Numbered from the stretch's first letter, positions 10,921 to 23,013 are shown. The stretch: 64,000 nt of DNA from Sternotherus odoratus (GCA_032164245.1 JAVMKO010000001.1:284525041-284589040); one strand, 5' to 3'. A program made the numbers and translations. Notes: a model not told the origin generated them from the letters alone.

Positions 10921-12189
10921 GTGTTCCCAAGCCTGAAGAGTCTAATCTTGTTTCAGACCAGCAATGGGTGGCCAGTGAGTGACACAAACAAATGGAAGGA
11001 ATGTGGGAGAAGTAGGAAACGGACAACAGTGATACCCTCACGTGTAATCTGTTCAACAGGAACTACGGTTACTTAAAATAGCAATATGCACGGCAAGATG
11101 GATTGGAACTCCCTTTTAGTATAAATTTTATGTGAATAATGTATCTGAAGTTCTTTATTTCCACTCTTGGAAATAAGTAGCTATATAAAGTGGTCTTACT
11201 TTTATGGAAACACTTTACATAATCACAATACCTTAGTAGCAACAAAGTTCAGTTTTTGTTCTGACCAAGTCAAAGGTCTTTCATATGATTGTATGCTGGA
11301 CACAGAATCCCAAGAGGCGTGTGTGTGTGTGTGTGTGCGCGCACCAGGTGGTCTGGCCTTGCTAAGCTAAAATCCTATACCCCAGATAGTCATCCACTTG
11401 GAAAATATATGTGGGAAGTGGTTGGGGGGAAGGAGGTAGGGAAACACATATCTCCTCTATAGAGCTCCTCCTAAATCATTCAGTGGAATGGGGCTAAAAT
11501 GAAACACAATTCTGACCCAAGAAGCCTGCAAATATCAAACCAAATTTCTTCTCACTTGAATGGAACTCTTGATTTCAATGATGCATCAAAAGTTGGATTT
11601 TTTTTTCTTTGTCCATTTTATGAATGGTCTTCTCTTATTGGGAAGAGTATTTTCTTCACATTCTATCCACCACCTGTGGAAGGCTTCCTTCCAAAAAGGA
11701 ATCTGGGAAGGTTCCAAGTAACTGAAAGAGTAGGGAAGTTGAGATGAAATGGAAGTTGGCATTCAGCCTTAACTACAAGTCTCTCCACTGTACTAGCTAT
11801 ATTATGTATAACCGTATAATCATAAAGATCCATTCCCTCAAGTCCTTGTTTGCCTTTCACTTCTGCTAAACATTCCCCAGATGGTATAGTGTATCATATA
11901 CAATCACCCCTGCTGTTTCCCCTGATCTGTATCACTTGCAGTTCTTTCTTTGGCTGTAGTTCCTATTATGATGCTGGTAGACAAGGGGCCGCTCAGGCCA
12001 AGGCTCCTAGACCTCTCTGAACACTGAGAAATACAAAGCTGGAAACCAGTCTGTCTTACTGTCTTATCATTGTGAAAATAGATCTTAAGTTTATAAGACA
12101 ATGTTTAGTGTTTGGACTTTGTGCTGTATGTATTAAGCTCACTTATAATATGCGTCCCATGTTATAAGGTGGTAATTAAGTGTTTGCTA
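10921..12189. other. No gene recognised; short (GT)n tract
   Basis: Contains a GT repeat at about 11321-11338. The 82-codon frame at 11499 and other short frames show no domain. Confidence 0.5.
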
Positions 12190-12561
12190 TGCCATTGATG
12201 GATCTATCCTCCATGAACTTATTTTAATTTTTTTTTTTAGCCCAGTTATAGCTTTGGCTTTCATAACATCTCTGGCAACCAGTTACACAGGCTTACTCTG
12301 TGGTGTGTGCAGTAGTATTTCCTTGTTTTAAAGATGCTGCATGTTAATTTTCATTGAGTGACCCCTGTTCTTGTGTTATGTGAAAGGGTAAATAACACTT
12401 TTTCCCCCTCCACTCCATTAATGATTTATAGACCTCTATCCTATCCACCCTTAATTATCTCTTTCCTAAAATGAACAGTCCCCGTCTTTTTAATCTCTCC
12501 TTATGTGGAAGCTGTTACATATCATTTTGGTTTTCCAATTCTAGTATCTTTTTGGAGATGT
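12190..12561 (-). mobile_element. Old CR1 LINE fragment (first piece)
   Basis: Antisense CR1 of the subfamily containing the TTCTTGTGTTATGTGAAAG block. It ends at GGAGATG and resumes at 15284 with GTGGTGACCAGAACTG, matching the consensus order. It was therefore split by the 12562-15283 block. Confidence 0.85.
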
Positions 12562-15283
12562 TGTTACCCCCAAAACAGTCTTGGGGATCCCAGAGTAGCC
12601 CTTGTATTGCTTACTTCCTGGTTCCAAAGATTTTGACCTATTAATTTGTTCCTGCAGGGTGAAAGTGGGGGGGGGGGGGGAGGTCGCCTTACTACAATTG
12701 TGAGAGTTTACCAAGGATCTTCCTATATACTTCAAGGAACTCCCTAGAACAGGCTAGATCTGTTCACCCCTGAGAGGACATGGATGAAGCCCTCTGCTCA
12801 TAGCATTGCCACCCAGGCAATACTTTTCGAAAACAAATATTTCCTTTTATTTAGTGTCACCGTTCCTAATACAATTAATCAAAACCTAAATTTAAAAACA
12901 TAAACTTAAGTCCCTTAGCACGTATATACAAATTAAACTACCCAAGACCATAATGTCATACAGTTGGAATGGCTTAATTGATCATGTTCTGCATATGATG
13001 ATGAGTCTGCAGGACACTGATGCAGGACATAGTCTAAACTTTATACATAGTAACATAAACACACACCACAGGGACTCCTCTTTATTACCCCAAGCATACA
13101 CATTAATTACACCTATTTCTATTCTATAGCCTATACTAGTGGCCTTCCACGTGGAGTGCGTGAGACCACCCAGGGGGTGCGCAAGACCCCGCCACCAATC
13201 CCACCCGGGGACCACTGAATTTTCAAGCGGTCTATTTTTGTCCCGCCAAAATGCTGCCACACAAAGTGGAAGCTTTCAATTTGGTGGCATTTCGGTGGAC
13301 ATACCCCAGGAGCCATGAATAGAGGCGGGAGAGCGAAAAGGGGCCATGGCGGAAAAACTTTGAAGACCTATGCTATAGCTAGCATGCTTACCCCCTGTAG
13401 TTTTCTTTCTCTCTGTTATGTCCTAGGAGCCTGTTCAGCTCTGTCCAGCAGTGTTGCTGTTGCTGCTGTCGCTGTCAGCCTACGGTTACTTCTGCTGCTT
13501 CTGATTTTCTTCTGGTTCTCCTACTTCTGCCATTGACTTGACTGACTTTTACCTGCTTGCTCTCTGCCTCTATATACAGTTTTTGGCTGTTTTGATTGGA
13601 TTGAAAAATAAGCCAATCATTAGCCTACCTAGCATCCAATTATCTCCAGACCTTCTGATTGGTCTATAAGTATGGACCAAATCATAACTGCTAAATCTGG
13701 CTGTCAATGAAAGCTGTTGCACAAGTTTTCTGTTTACTATTATGGGATGGCGACTCTTACCTAGTTTTGGACTGAACATGCCTGACTGACCCCTCCCAAT
13801 GGTATTAATGACACTTTTTTCCTGACCTCAGTCCACACTGTGCCTACCAGCACACTGGCCATAGGTAAAACTTCTTGAAACTGCCATTTCACTATTGGCT
13901 GTGTGCCTACATGGTACATGCACTTTAATTACCAAATGTTTAAACTATGAACCATCACCTTATTTCTTTTAATATATACTGATTTGTTAACTTATGCATC
14001 TTAAGGTCTACTATTGCCAGCCCATTTCTTATCGATTTAGTTATTTATTTCTGTACTTTCCCTATTTTCAGTTAATGGTGGTGTGACTGTGCTATTCCTC
14101 GTGGGATCCAACCGTGACTGCCAAGTCAGGACAGATTGCTTCCAAAGGGCAACTACAGCCCAAAGCTGGGGGTTTTCCACTCTAATGTGAACCAAACCAG
14201 CTGAACAGAAAAGACTTGGGTTTCGCCCCACTGGCTAACCACAAGTCACACAAACAATTCCCTTAGACACTCCAGCTTCCCAGTATCACCACCAGCAGCC
14301 ACCTGTCCCGGGGACCAATGGTTATGAAAAAACAATACCCCAAATAAAGAAAACGGTTCTCCCCGATTCCAAAGTATCAGGCCCCAGACCCAGGTCAATA
14401 TACAACTTAGATCTTTCCCACAAATCACGCTGTTGCCAATCCTTTAGAATCTAAAATCTAGAGGTTTATTGTACAAGGAAAAGGTATAGGTGAGGGTTAG
14501 GAATGGTTAAAAGAAATCAATTACATGCAGTAATGGCAAATCTCTTGGTTCAGGCTTGCAGTTGTAAAATGAACTGCAGGTTCAAATAAAAGTATCTGGA
14601 ATGCATCCCCTCCAGGGATGGGTCATCAATCCATTGGCCAGTGCTTCCACGTGTAGCAAAATCCCATCCAGAGGTAGGTGCTAGCTAAAGGCTGGAGATT
14701 GAAGACAAAATGGAGGAAGTTTCTCCCAGGTTTTATAGACTTCCAATTGTGGGTGAAGACCCCCCCCTCCTCCTTCTTATGCAGAGTCCAATTGCAAAAT
14801 GGAGGTTCATAGCCACATGGTCCAATTACCAGACTCTCCAAGATTCAGTTTCTGACCAGGCAGGTCACATTCCTGGAGAAGCTCGGGTGTGGACAAATTT
14901 CATTGTGTAGTTGCATGCCCTTTAATGGGCCATCAGGCAGCTCAAGTAAAGCTGACGCCCAGTACTCTGGAATGTCCCCCCCCCCCCCCAGCAGAGCACA
15001 ATATTTGGAAAGACAGACCGTCCAGAGCCAATATTCATAACTTCAACTACAAAATTGATACACACATATCAATGGCATATTCATAATCAGCAATCCATAA
15101 CCTGGTCGTAGACACCCATTATGACCCCCTGTATATAAGATTTGGTGCCACTATAGGACTTTGGTTGCACCAATGATCTATAGGATCCCAAATTATTTCA
15201 GTAACGTGACAGGTGGCAAAGCAATGTTCTCAGTGCTGTGTGCTTAAGAAACAAAATAGAGCAGCTCAAAATTCTTCATATCA
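12562..15283 (-). mobile_element. Composite LTR-like insertion splitting a CR1
   Basis: A 2.7-kb block with TG...CA ends (TGTTACCCCC and TTCATATCA) and ATGT at 12558-12561 and 15284-15287. It encodes nothing. On the minus strand there are LTR-like features: CCAATC motifs and a TATATA box near 13570-13580, and an AATAAA at 14470. Part of 14085-15283 resembles a turtle endogenous-retrovirus-type LTR I have seen before. It may be one long LTR-bounded remnant or two LTRs that inserted side by side. The ends do not repeat each other clearly. Confidence 0.5.
13139..13367. mobile_element. Small hAT MITE nested in the LTR-like block
   Basis: A GC-rich 229-bp insert starting GTGGCCTTCCACGTGG and ending AAAAACTTTGAAGAC. 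It is flanked by CTATACTA (13131-13138) and CTATGCTA (13368-13375), an 8-bp duplication with one change. No coding capacity. Confidence 0.7.
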
Positions 15284-15606
15284 ATGTGGTGACCAGAACT
15301 GTACACAGTAGTCAAGGAGTGGGTGTACCGTGGGTTTAAATAGTGGCATTATATGTTTCTGTCTTATTATCTATCCTTCTCCTAATGGTCCCTAATAAGC
15401 TGTTAGCTTTTTTGACTGCAGCTGCAGAATGAACAGGTGTTTTCAGACAACTATCATGCTGATTCCAAGATCACTTTCTTGAGTGGTAACAGCTAATTTA
15501 GACCCTAACGATTCTGTATATATAGCCGGGATTATGTTTTCCAATGTGCATTACTATGCACTTATTAATGTACTTCATCTGCCATTTTGTTTCCCGGTCA
15601 CGCAGT
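15284..15606 (-). mobile_element. Old CR1 LINE fragment (second piece)
   Basis: Continues the CR1 of 12190-12561 in consensus order, with landmarks TTTTTTGACTGCAGCTGCA and ATTATGTTTTCCAATGTGCA. It stops at CCCGGTCACGCAGT, where another LTR-like block begins. Confidence 0.85.
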
Positions 15607-16275
15607 GTAAGAGAATCTTCCCCTCACTCTAAACTCTAGGATAAAAGAGGGGGGGTCTCTTATGCTGCAGACCCTTAACTGTAAGCTACTTTTCCAGCCT
15701 AAGTTAAATCTTTTCCCCCCAAAACACAAACTCTTCCAGTTGGGGATTGGATCCAGCTGCCACCACTCAGTGATTACCCCAAGACTATGGGGTGGGGCAC
15801 CTTGACACCCCCCGAGAGTAACCCTCTCCGACCCTTCCCTTTCTATCTGGGAGATGGAAAGTACCGAGACTTCGCTTTACCCTCCCCCTCTGGCTACCGA
15901 GGAGAGAGTTTAAACACACAGCCCCTGCTAACCATGAGCTGCCAGATCCAAAGCTAGGATCCCTTTATTAGAATTATCAGACACTTCTTATAAAAAAAAA
16001 AGGTTTATTAAAGAAAAGAAAACAAAGCATACAACTAATACAACTTCACAGGTATAAAGCTTTCTAACCTGAGTTTCCTTAGCCTCCTCCCCCCGGGGAT
16101 TTCTCTCTTTCTGATCAATTCTACAGGGTAAGGAAACCAGAGATTAAATACAGATCATATACAATCAATAGTTTTACTCACTGTTTATCTAACTTATGAA
16201 TATATGAAGAAAAAGGAATAGCTGGAAAAAGGTGGAGTCAGCCCAAAAGTCTGGGGATGAACTAAAGTGAAACTG
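15607..16275 (-). mobile_element. Probable minus-strand LTR
   Basis: On the minus strand the block ends ...TCTCTTACA at 15607, a proper LTR end. It has a polyadenylation signal AATAAACC (complement of 16003-16010) next to a T-rich stretch. It interrupts the CR1 at 15606. The 5' limit is lost where GC-rich DNA begins near 16290, and no second LTR or target duplication was found. Confidence 0.5.
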
Positions 16276-16955
16276 AATTTATGTGATTATGTCTCATAAA
16301 ACCCGGCCGGCAGCCCCCCCGCCGGCGCGCTCGGCCCCCGGCTGCGGCTCCGGACAGCTCCGCTCCGCCATTGGCTTCAGCCCGCCGCCCGCTGCCTCCT
16401 CTTCTCACTATTCCTCCTTCTTCCCTCCTTCTCTCATCCCTCCCTTCTCTCCATCCCCCTTCTCCATCCCTCCCTTCCTCCCTGCTCTCTCCCTCCGTCC
16501 GCTGCCTCCTCTCGCTCCCTCCATCCCTTCTCTCTATCCCCTTCTCCATTCCTCCATCCCTTCCTTCCTCCCTTCTCTCTATCCCTCCATCCCTCTCTTC
16601 CTTCTCTCTATCTCCCTTCTCCATCCCTCCCTTCCTCCCTTCTCTCTCTCCCTCCGTCCACTGCCTCCTCTTCCATCTCCCTTCTCTCCATCCCTCCTTC
16701 TCGCTGTCCCTTGCCTCCTCCATCCCCCCTGCTCCCTACCCTCATCTCTTCTCTCATCCATCCATCCTCTCTCTTCTCACCTTCGTGCCTTCTCTCCCTC
16801 CGTCCCCTCCATCCTCTTCATCCCTCATCGCCCCTTCTCTCTCTCCCTCCATCCTCTTCATCCCCCATCCCTGTTCTGCTTATTCCTCCATCCATCCCCC
16901 CCCAGTCCCACCTCTGCCTCCCCCCCGCCCGGCGCCGGGGGGCCCAGGTGGGGCC
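16276..16955 (+). repeat. CpG-rich segment and 0.5-kb pyrimidine tract
   Basis: 16295-16385 is CpG-rich like a promoter island. 16388-16915 is almost pure C and T on the plus strand, built from imperfect CTCCCTCCATCCCTT-type units. Long frames across it on both strands are artefacts of composition. It directly precedes the kinase C exon-like sequence. Such a tract can adopt triplex structure and is a common source of assembly error. Confidence 0.75.
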
Positions 16956-17120
16956 ATGGCGCTGGTCACCTCGCCCACCGAGCTGGAGTGCCTGGCCAAG
17001 CCGCTGTTCTGCCACTGGGGCACTGCGCCAGAAGGTGATCCACGTGGTCAAGAGCCACAAAGTCACCGCACGCTTGTTCAAGCAGCCCACGTTCTGCAGC
17101 CACTGCACCAACCTCATCCG
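16956..17120 (+). pseudogene. Broken first exon of a conventional protein kinase C (PRKCG-like)
   Basis: Conventional PKC enzymes are diacylglycerol- and calcium-activated kinases. Exon 1 encodes the pseudosubstrate and the start of the first C1 zinc finger. From 17020 the frame reads [18 protein letters not shown], then [15 protein letters not shown]. This includes the ALRQK pseudosubstrate core and the C1A cysteines of FCSHC. The exon stops at 17120, CG followed by GTGAGA, splitting a codon exactly where PKC exon 1 splits its tryptophan codon. Upstream, an ATG at 16956 opens a frame containing PLFC at 17001-17012, a motif of PRKCG. That frame is out of phase with ALRQK by a two-base deletion near 17013-17019. 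The glutamate of HEVK and the phenylalanine of SHKF are valine, and the split codon starts CG instead of TG. No second exon is seen. It is probably a duplicated relic. A sequencing error in a live exon is not excluded. Confidence 0.7.
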
Positions 17121-17153
17121 GTGAGACCCCCCTAGAGCCCCCCCAGCACCCCT

Positions 17154-17191
17154 CAGCCCACGTTCTGCAGACACTGCACCGACCTCATCCG
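17154..17191 (+). pseudogene. Second copy of the PKC exon-1 end plus splice donor
   Basis: Repeats the stretch from CAGCCCACGTTCTGCAG to the donor, 71 bp downstream of the first. It encodes QPTFCRHCTDLI followed by CG and GTGAGACC. The serine of CSHC is arginine. It is preceded by a C-rich stretch and CAG, so it looks like a miniature exon with both splice signals. It is a partial tandem duplication. Confidence 0.65.
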
Positions 17192-17282
17192 GTGAGACCC
17201 CCCTGGGCCCTAGAGCCCCCCCAGATTGCCCAGAGCCCCCCTAAAGCCCCCCCAGAGCCCCCAACCACCCCCCGGTGCCCCT

Positions 17283-17320
17283 CAGCCCAGGTTCTGCAGC
17301 CACTGCACCGATTTCATCTG
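17283..17320 (+). pseudogene. Third copy of the PKC exon-1 end plus splice donor
   Basis: Encodes QPRFCSHCTDFI followed by TG and GTGAGACC. This copy keeps the family's DFI-W junction (W codon split TG/G), which the first copy has lost, so it is the best preserved of the three at that point. It lies about 129 bp after the second copy, in C-rich sequence. Confidence 0.65.
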
Positions 17321-17389
17321 GTGAGACCCCCCCCAACCCCGTCCCGTTTTTGCCATCCCAATGTCCCGTTTTTGTCTCAAGGAAATATG

Positions 17390-17600
17390 GTCAGCCTATC
17401 CACAGAGCTCTTTTCAGGTCTGGGAAGGCTACTCTCTGAGTGTCACAGCTAAATGCAAGATTGAACAGATAGTTTTGCATAAGTAGTTACTACATATTCT
17501 AAGGACCATTCATGGTGAAGTGGCCCGCTAACACCCCTGTATTCATAGGACAAAAAGCGGGATTGGTGAGTTATAGGTTGTTGTAATAAGCTATAGAAAA
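17390..17600 (+). repeat. Dispersed repeat, possibly Penelope-like element tail
   Basis: Contains GAACAGATAGTTTTGCATAA and GGTGAAGTGGCCCGCTAAC, sequence I recall as a common turtle repeat next to Penelope-like retroelement remains. A decayed relative lies at 32797-32870. The Penelope link is from memory and uncertain. Confidence 0.45.
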
Positions 17601-19564
17601 TGTACCCCTTAACGTATAACAAAAAGATACTCTTAAAGGTTGGTTGGTTTGTTTGTTTTTAAAGTGGTGAAGCATTTGCGCTTGGTTATAGCATTCCAGT
17701 GGGCAAGTAAGGGACTAAAATCAGTGCAATCAGTAAAACAGCTAATATGATTACTGCAGCTGAAGTATTGTTTCAGATTAAAAAGATCTGTACTTTGTAA
17801 CTACTTAAAAGCTTTGGAAAGCAGTTCTCTAAGGAAAGCATAAGGGAAAGTCTCTTTGGCTTTACATAGTGTGACTGTATACCTAATTATGTGAGGTTGC
17901 ATTATTATATAATTCTCAAATGGGGTTTCCAAAAGGCTGCTGAAATGGGTGCAAGTAAACACTAATCCTATCAAAAAAATATTGGCACTGTGGAAGGGAA
18001 AAGCTCTGGGGAAAACAGCTTCTCATGGGAATAGACTGTACCTCTAACTCTTTCTGGAGCTATTTTAATTTTTTTTCCCCTTTCAATCAGGGAAAACCAA
18101 GAGGGAAGTCCCAGGAATCATAAAATTGCGGGAATATAGTGGTATTTTGTGAACACTTTCAGTGCAATCTATTGTTCAATAGAGAAGTGTCATGTGTACA
18201 CCAACAGGAACACTATGGATGGATTTGTCCCACTATCACTCATGTGAAGCCAATGGGATTTGTGAGTGCTGAGCACTTCTGAATATGAAGCCACTTAAAT
18301 ATGGATTGAAGTGCTGTACTTTTTGGGTGTAAATTGGCCCCAACATTTTAAATACATGCACCAGTAAAAACCTACAGCTTCATTCTCCTTTCACTTACAC
18401 TGACATAGCTCTATTGACTTGAGTAATTATCTGATCTGCAGTAGCCTAAGTGAAAACGAAGTTGGTACCAGTGTGGTGGATTGTTTTAATTGCTATTAGA
18501 ACAAAGTGTTCTCTTCCCCATACATTCTTAATTTTCAAGGAGTTGCATGGGATTTAGCCATATAACTCTTTAAAGCTCTATGGAGAAAAGCTCACTGCTG
18601 GCAGATGGCCTGCGTTGCCACCTTTTAGATTTGGATCTCTCTTTTCCCCCTGGAAGGTAATTTGAGTGTAGCCAGTAGTAGTGCTGTCCAGGGTACCGCA
18701 GCAGCAAGGTTGGAATAGGATATGTAGAAGAGCGGAGGCAGAGACTTTCCCTTGGCTGCAGGGTATCTTGCTCTTAGGGATGAGCCATTCATAGAAGTGG
18801 AACATTCGTGTCTTCACTGTAGGACATTCTGTAACTTTCAATAGAAGAATCTAAAGGAAACAACTCAAAACTTGTGAAGTTTCCACTCTACTCCTTGAGT
18901 TATTCCCACACTGGAGGAAATGAGGCCACAGGAGAATGTGGGGCCCATGTCTAGAAGACAACATCTGTGACACTCCTAGAACTTGACTTGTCAGAGGGAT
19001 GTTATAAAGAGGTCATAGTAACTACACTGCCACCTACTCTTTTACAGTTCAGGTTGTTTCAAGGATGAATGGGTTCAGTGTATAAATCTGCACTGGGTAA
19101 CGAGACAGATAGAAGAAGCTGTGATTTTGAAAGGATTTTCCCCCCTTCATAACGTTTCCTAAAGCCTGAGAAGTCATAACTACATAGCCCATAAATTCAG
19201 CTGTCATCCTAGTCACAGGTGGCTGTTCTTGTTAGTTTTTTTCCTACTATGGTAATTTAATCTCTGTGTACAAAAGTTCCTTCCTAGTTGTGGATGATTT
19301 CTTCACTCTTGGTGATATCTGGAACATCCCTTAAATCCTCCTCTTTCCTCACAGTAAGTCTTTGAGATGTGTTTGTTCTCTTAGCACTTTGCCATCTGTT
19401 ACTGTGATGACATTTCATCAGGGAGTCTATTTAAGCAATTTTGGAAAAGAATAAGTACGCGTCTAAATTCAGCTGTAGGCTGTCACTATATCTTGTAGCT
19501 GTAGTACAAACCAACCTTCATACATTCATATTCTTCTCTCTATCTGGAGGAACACCGAGAAATC
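17601..19564. other. No gene recognised
   Basis: Two kilobases of mixed AT-rich sequence. The minus-strand frame at 18578-18841 (87 codons) shows no motif. No repeat boundary was identified. Confidence 0.5.
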
Positions 19565-20600
19565 AAACTCATAGTTTCATAGAGTTTAAGGCCAGAAGGA
19601 ACTATTAGATCATCTAGTCTGAGCTCCTATAGTGAGCCTAATAAATTGTATTTTGGCATCTGGTCTTGATTCAAAAACATCAAGACATGGTTGTTCTAGT
19701 GCTTAATCACCCTCATTGTTTTTATTTTTTTAATTTAAATATATTTATAATAAAAATGTTGAATTTAAATTTGTCTGGCTTCAGCAGTCAGCCATAGGTT
19801 CTTGTTATACTGTTCTCCACTAGATTAAAGAGCCCTTGAGTAGGCAGTATTTTTCCCCATGAACATACTTCTCCTGTGATTGTCACCTCTTAATCTTCTT
19901 TTTGGTAAGCCGAACTCTTCATGTCTCTCCCTGTAAAGCATTTTTCTTCAGCCTTTGGGCCACTTTTTGTGGCTCTTTTCTGCACCCTCTCCAGTTTTTC
20001 CACATCCTCTTTAAAATGTGTGCACCAGAAGTGTGTGCAGTATTCCCACATTAGTCTCAGTGATGTATAGAGAGGTAAAATCATCTCCCTACTCCTACTC
20101 TTCAAGAATTGAATTAGCCTTTTTTGCCATAACATCACACTAGGAGCTCGTGTTCAGTTGCTTGGCTTGTCCACCATAACACCTAAATCCTTTTTCAGAG
20201 TTGCTGCTTTCCAGGACATGGGCCTCTATTCTGTGGGTATGGCCTGCTTTTTTAAAATTAACTATCTGCATAATTCTGCATTTTGTCTGGTAAAGTGGAC
20301 TTATTTGATTGTGGACAACACAGATCAAACTTTATCAAGTGATTTTATGTTTATGTCCAGATCATTGATGAAAACGTTGAGTAGCCTTAGTTCTTGTACT
20401 TATCCCTATGGAACCCTAGTAGAAAAAGACGCATTAGGGGTTAGGGGAAAGGTGCCTATTAATTACTTTTTTTGAGATCTGTCAATTAGCCACTTTTTAA
20501 ATTTAATATGTGCCTTATTGATATTGTATAGTATTAATTTGTAATCACAATATCCTGCAGTACTAAATCCAGTGATTTTAAAGAGTAAATATGCTATATC
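19565..20600 (-). mobile_element. Old CR1 LINE fragment
   Basis: Antisense CR1 about 1 kb long. Minus-strand short frames show the RT tail (KRLIQFLKSRSREMI, then ERVQKRATK) at 19890-20138, and the text upstream carries the CR1 3' region. It is much more diverged than the 61.3-kb copy, with several AT-rich insertions. Confidence 0.8.
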
Positions 20601-20876
20601 TCTGCAGTTTCCTTTATTAACCAAACTTGTAGTTTCATCAAAAAATGAAATCAGGTTTGATAAAATCTATTTGCTATAAAAAGATAGGACAAGCACTTAT
20701 AACATCCTTGTTCTTTTTTTATGTTCAAATAGAAATCCATGTTCTCTAAAGACTATCTCTTCTGTTTCTAAAGTTGGGTCACATGCACTGATATTTGTAA
20801 CATGACCTTTAGAGCATATTTTACCTTACATAAATTCTTAAGCGGTTCACTGGAGCTCAGTTATGGGCTTTAGAGT

Positions 20877-21637
20877 TAGGGTGACCAGGTGGCTGGTTTT
20901 TGACTGGAACACCCGGTCAAAAAGGGACCCTGGTGCCTCTGGTCAGCACTGCCAACCAGGCCGTTATAAGTCTAGTTGGTGGTGCTACAGGGCTAAGGCA
21001 GGTTAGTCCCTTCCTGTCCTGGCACTGTGCTGCACCCTGGAAATGGCTAGCTCCTAGCCAGGGGGGTGGGGCATGGGACTTTGGGTGTGGGTGCTGCTCC
21101 GACCCCAAGAAACGGCTATGCACTTCCAGTGGCTGGTTCCCAGCCATATGGACCTCAGCGGGGGAGTGGTGCCTCAGGGCGAGATCTGCATACGGAGCCT
21201 CCTGGTCCCCCTGCCTAGAACCCGGACCTCCTGGCCACTTCTGGGGTGGGGCACAGTGCAGTGTCATGACAGGCAGGGAGCCTGCCTTAGTCTTGCTGCG
21301 CCACTGACTGGGAGCCCCCAAGGTAACCCTAAGCCCCAGCCTCAAACCCAGATCTCCCTCCTGCACCCTCATCCCTGGCCCCACCCCAGAATCTGCACCC
21401 TCAGCCTGGAGCCCTCCCCCCCTGCACCCCAAGTCGCTGCCCCATCCCAGATCTCCCTCCTGCACCCTGAATCCCTTGGCCCCACCCTGTAGCCTGGAGC
21501 CCCCTCCTACTCTCCAAACCTCTCATCCCCAGCTCCACCCCATGGAGGGGGAAATATAGTGAGTGGGGGGAGGGCCTTGGCAGAAGGAAAGGGGCTAGGG
21601 TATTCCGTTTGCTGCCATTAGAAAGGTGGCAAACCTA
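20877..21637. mobile_element. hAT non-autonomous element (family B) with perfect 8-bp TSD
   Basis: Termini TAGGGTGACCAGG and GGTGGCAAACCTA are flanked by TTTAGAGT at 20869-20876 and 21638-21645. The C/G-rich interior gives long spurious frames on both strands (for example 20917-21465) with no transposase motif. Confidence 0.88.
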
Positions 21638-21645
21638 TTTAGAGT

Positions 21646-23001
21646 TAGATGAGCTTGCAGATGTTACCTATGAGAATAGGTATTAATCTTCCAGTGGTAT
21701 CCTAAAAAGTATTATTCTTCATAGATTTAAAGATGTGTCTGAAAAGAGATTTAGAGCTGAAGCTGATTTTATTTTGCTTGAAAGACAGATTGAAGCATAA
21801 TAATTGTAGTAATTTTATTTATTTTTGCTATTAAAAAAAATCACCTCTTAAATTTCTCCTTTGGATGTGAAATTGATCCAAGGTTTCTACTGCCCATTTG
21901 AGACATGAAGATTAGAGGATAACCTGATCACGATGCCATCATGCTGTCCAGTAAAATGGATTACAATGCAGAAGGATTTCAGTGTGAACTTTTAAAATTA
22001 GTGTAACGATTGCTGTGATGGGTAATGTGGTCCTTACTCTACTGGTTCTTTGTAAAAAATACTTTTGAAATGCCTAGTGTATGAAATCAAATTTTGTTCA
22101 TTCATCTCTTCCCCCCCACCCCCCACCCCCCACCTCCCTGAGGATTGCATCTGACAACTGGAGGCTTTTTGCTCCCTCCTTTCTAGCAGTTTAAGCAGCT
22201 TTAGAATCAAAGCAGTCCATAACAAAGTCAAATATCAAACAAAACTTACTAAATACCCATCCAAAATTGCTATCTGTATTCTCAATAATTCCAAGTTTCT
22301 AGGCTAATCTAGAACAGAGAGTTCTCCTAGAATACCAAGCATCAATGAATGATTCACTGGCTTCCATACCTGGTGAAATGACTTTTGTTTCTGACTGCTT
22401 CAATCTTTGTATTGTTAGTATGATCTAACGTACATTCATGTCATGCTTATTACAACTCATTTTCCAGTACTGGCCTATCCTGTTTCTGAAAATGTTTTAT
22501 TAAGTATTAGCTAAGTCAAATATGTGGGAACATGAGTGTGTGAGAAGGGGTGACTAATATGCAAAAGAGACACATGTTCAAGGGAGGTTCTTGTTTTTTC
22601 CAAACATTTAATTGTGGCCTTTTGAATTGAGGAGCTGCAAAGACTTAACAGAACAGTGTTTCAACATGCAAAATGGTATTAAGCGCATTAAAACGGCTAT
22701 AAAACAGGTATAAAATCTGAACACTTACATCATGAACAGTTTCTGAAGATCAAGCAACTGAGGTTAGATCTTCCCTTGACTGCATATTGATGATGGTTGA
22801 AATTCATCTTTTTGTCTGTGGAAATAGTACAATATGTTTTTTATTTCTTGCTGTCTGGCAGTCTTGTCAACTGTTTCCTCCCATCCTTTGATTTAATGAG
22901 AACTGGCTACTATGGAATATCTAGAACACAACACAGATGACAGAATGATTGATTGAAATATATGGAACTTTACCTAGACGTATATTTGCTCCTTGAGCTT
23001 C
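21646..23001. other. No gene recognised
   Basis: AT-rich. A C-rich run lies at 22109-22136. No exon or repeat boundary was called. Confidence 0.5.
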
Positions 23002-23013
23002 CTTTCAAATATG

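Noticed and set aside
16283..17135. Plus-strand open frames of about 250 codons rich in S, L and P
   Set aside because: They run along the pyrimidine tract in two frames at once and translate its simple repeats. Only the short PKC-like part has real protein similarity, and these frames do not follow it.
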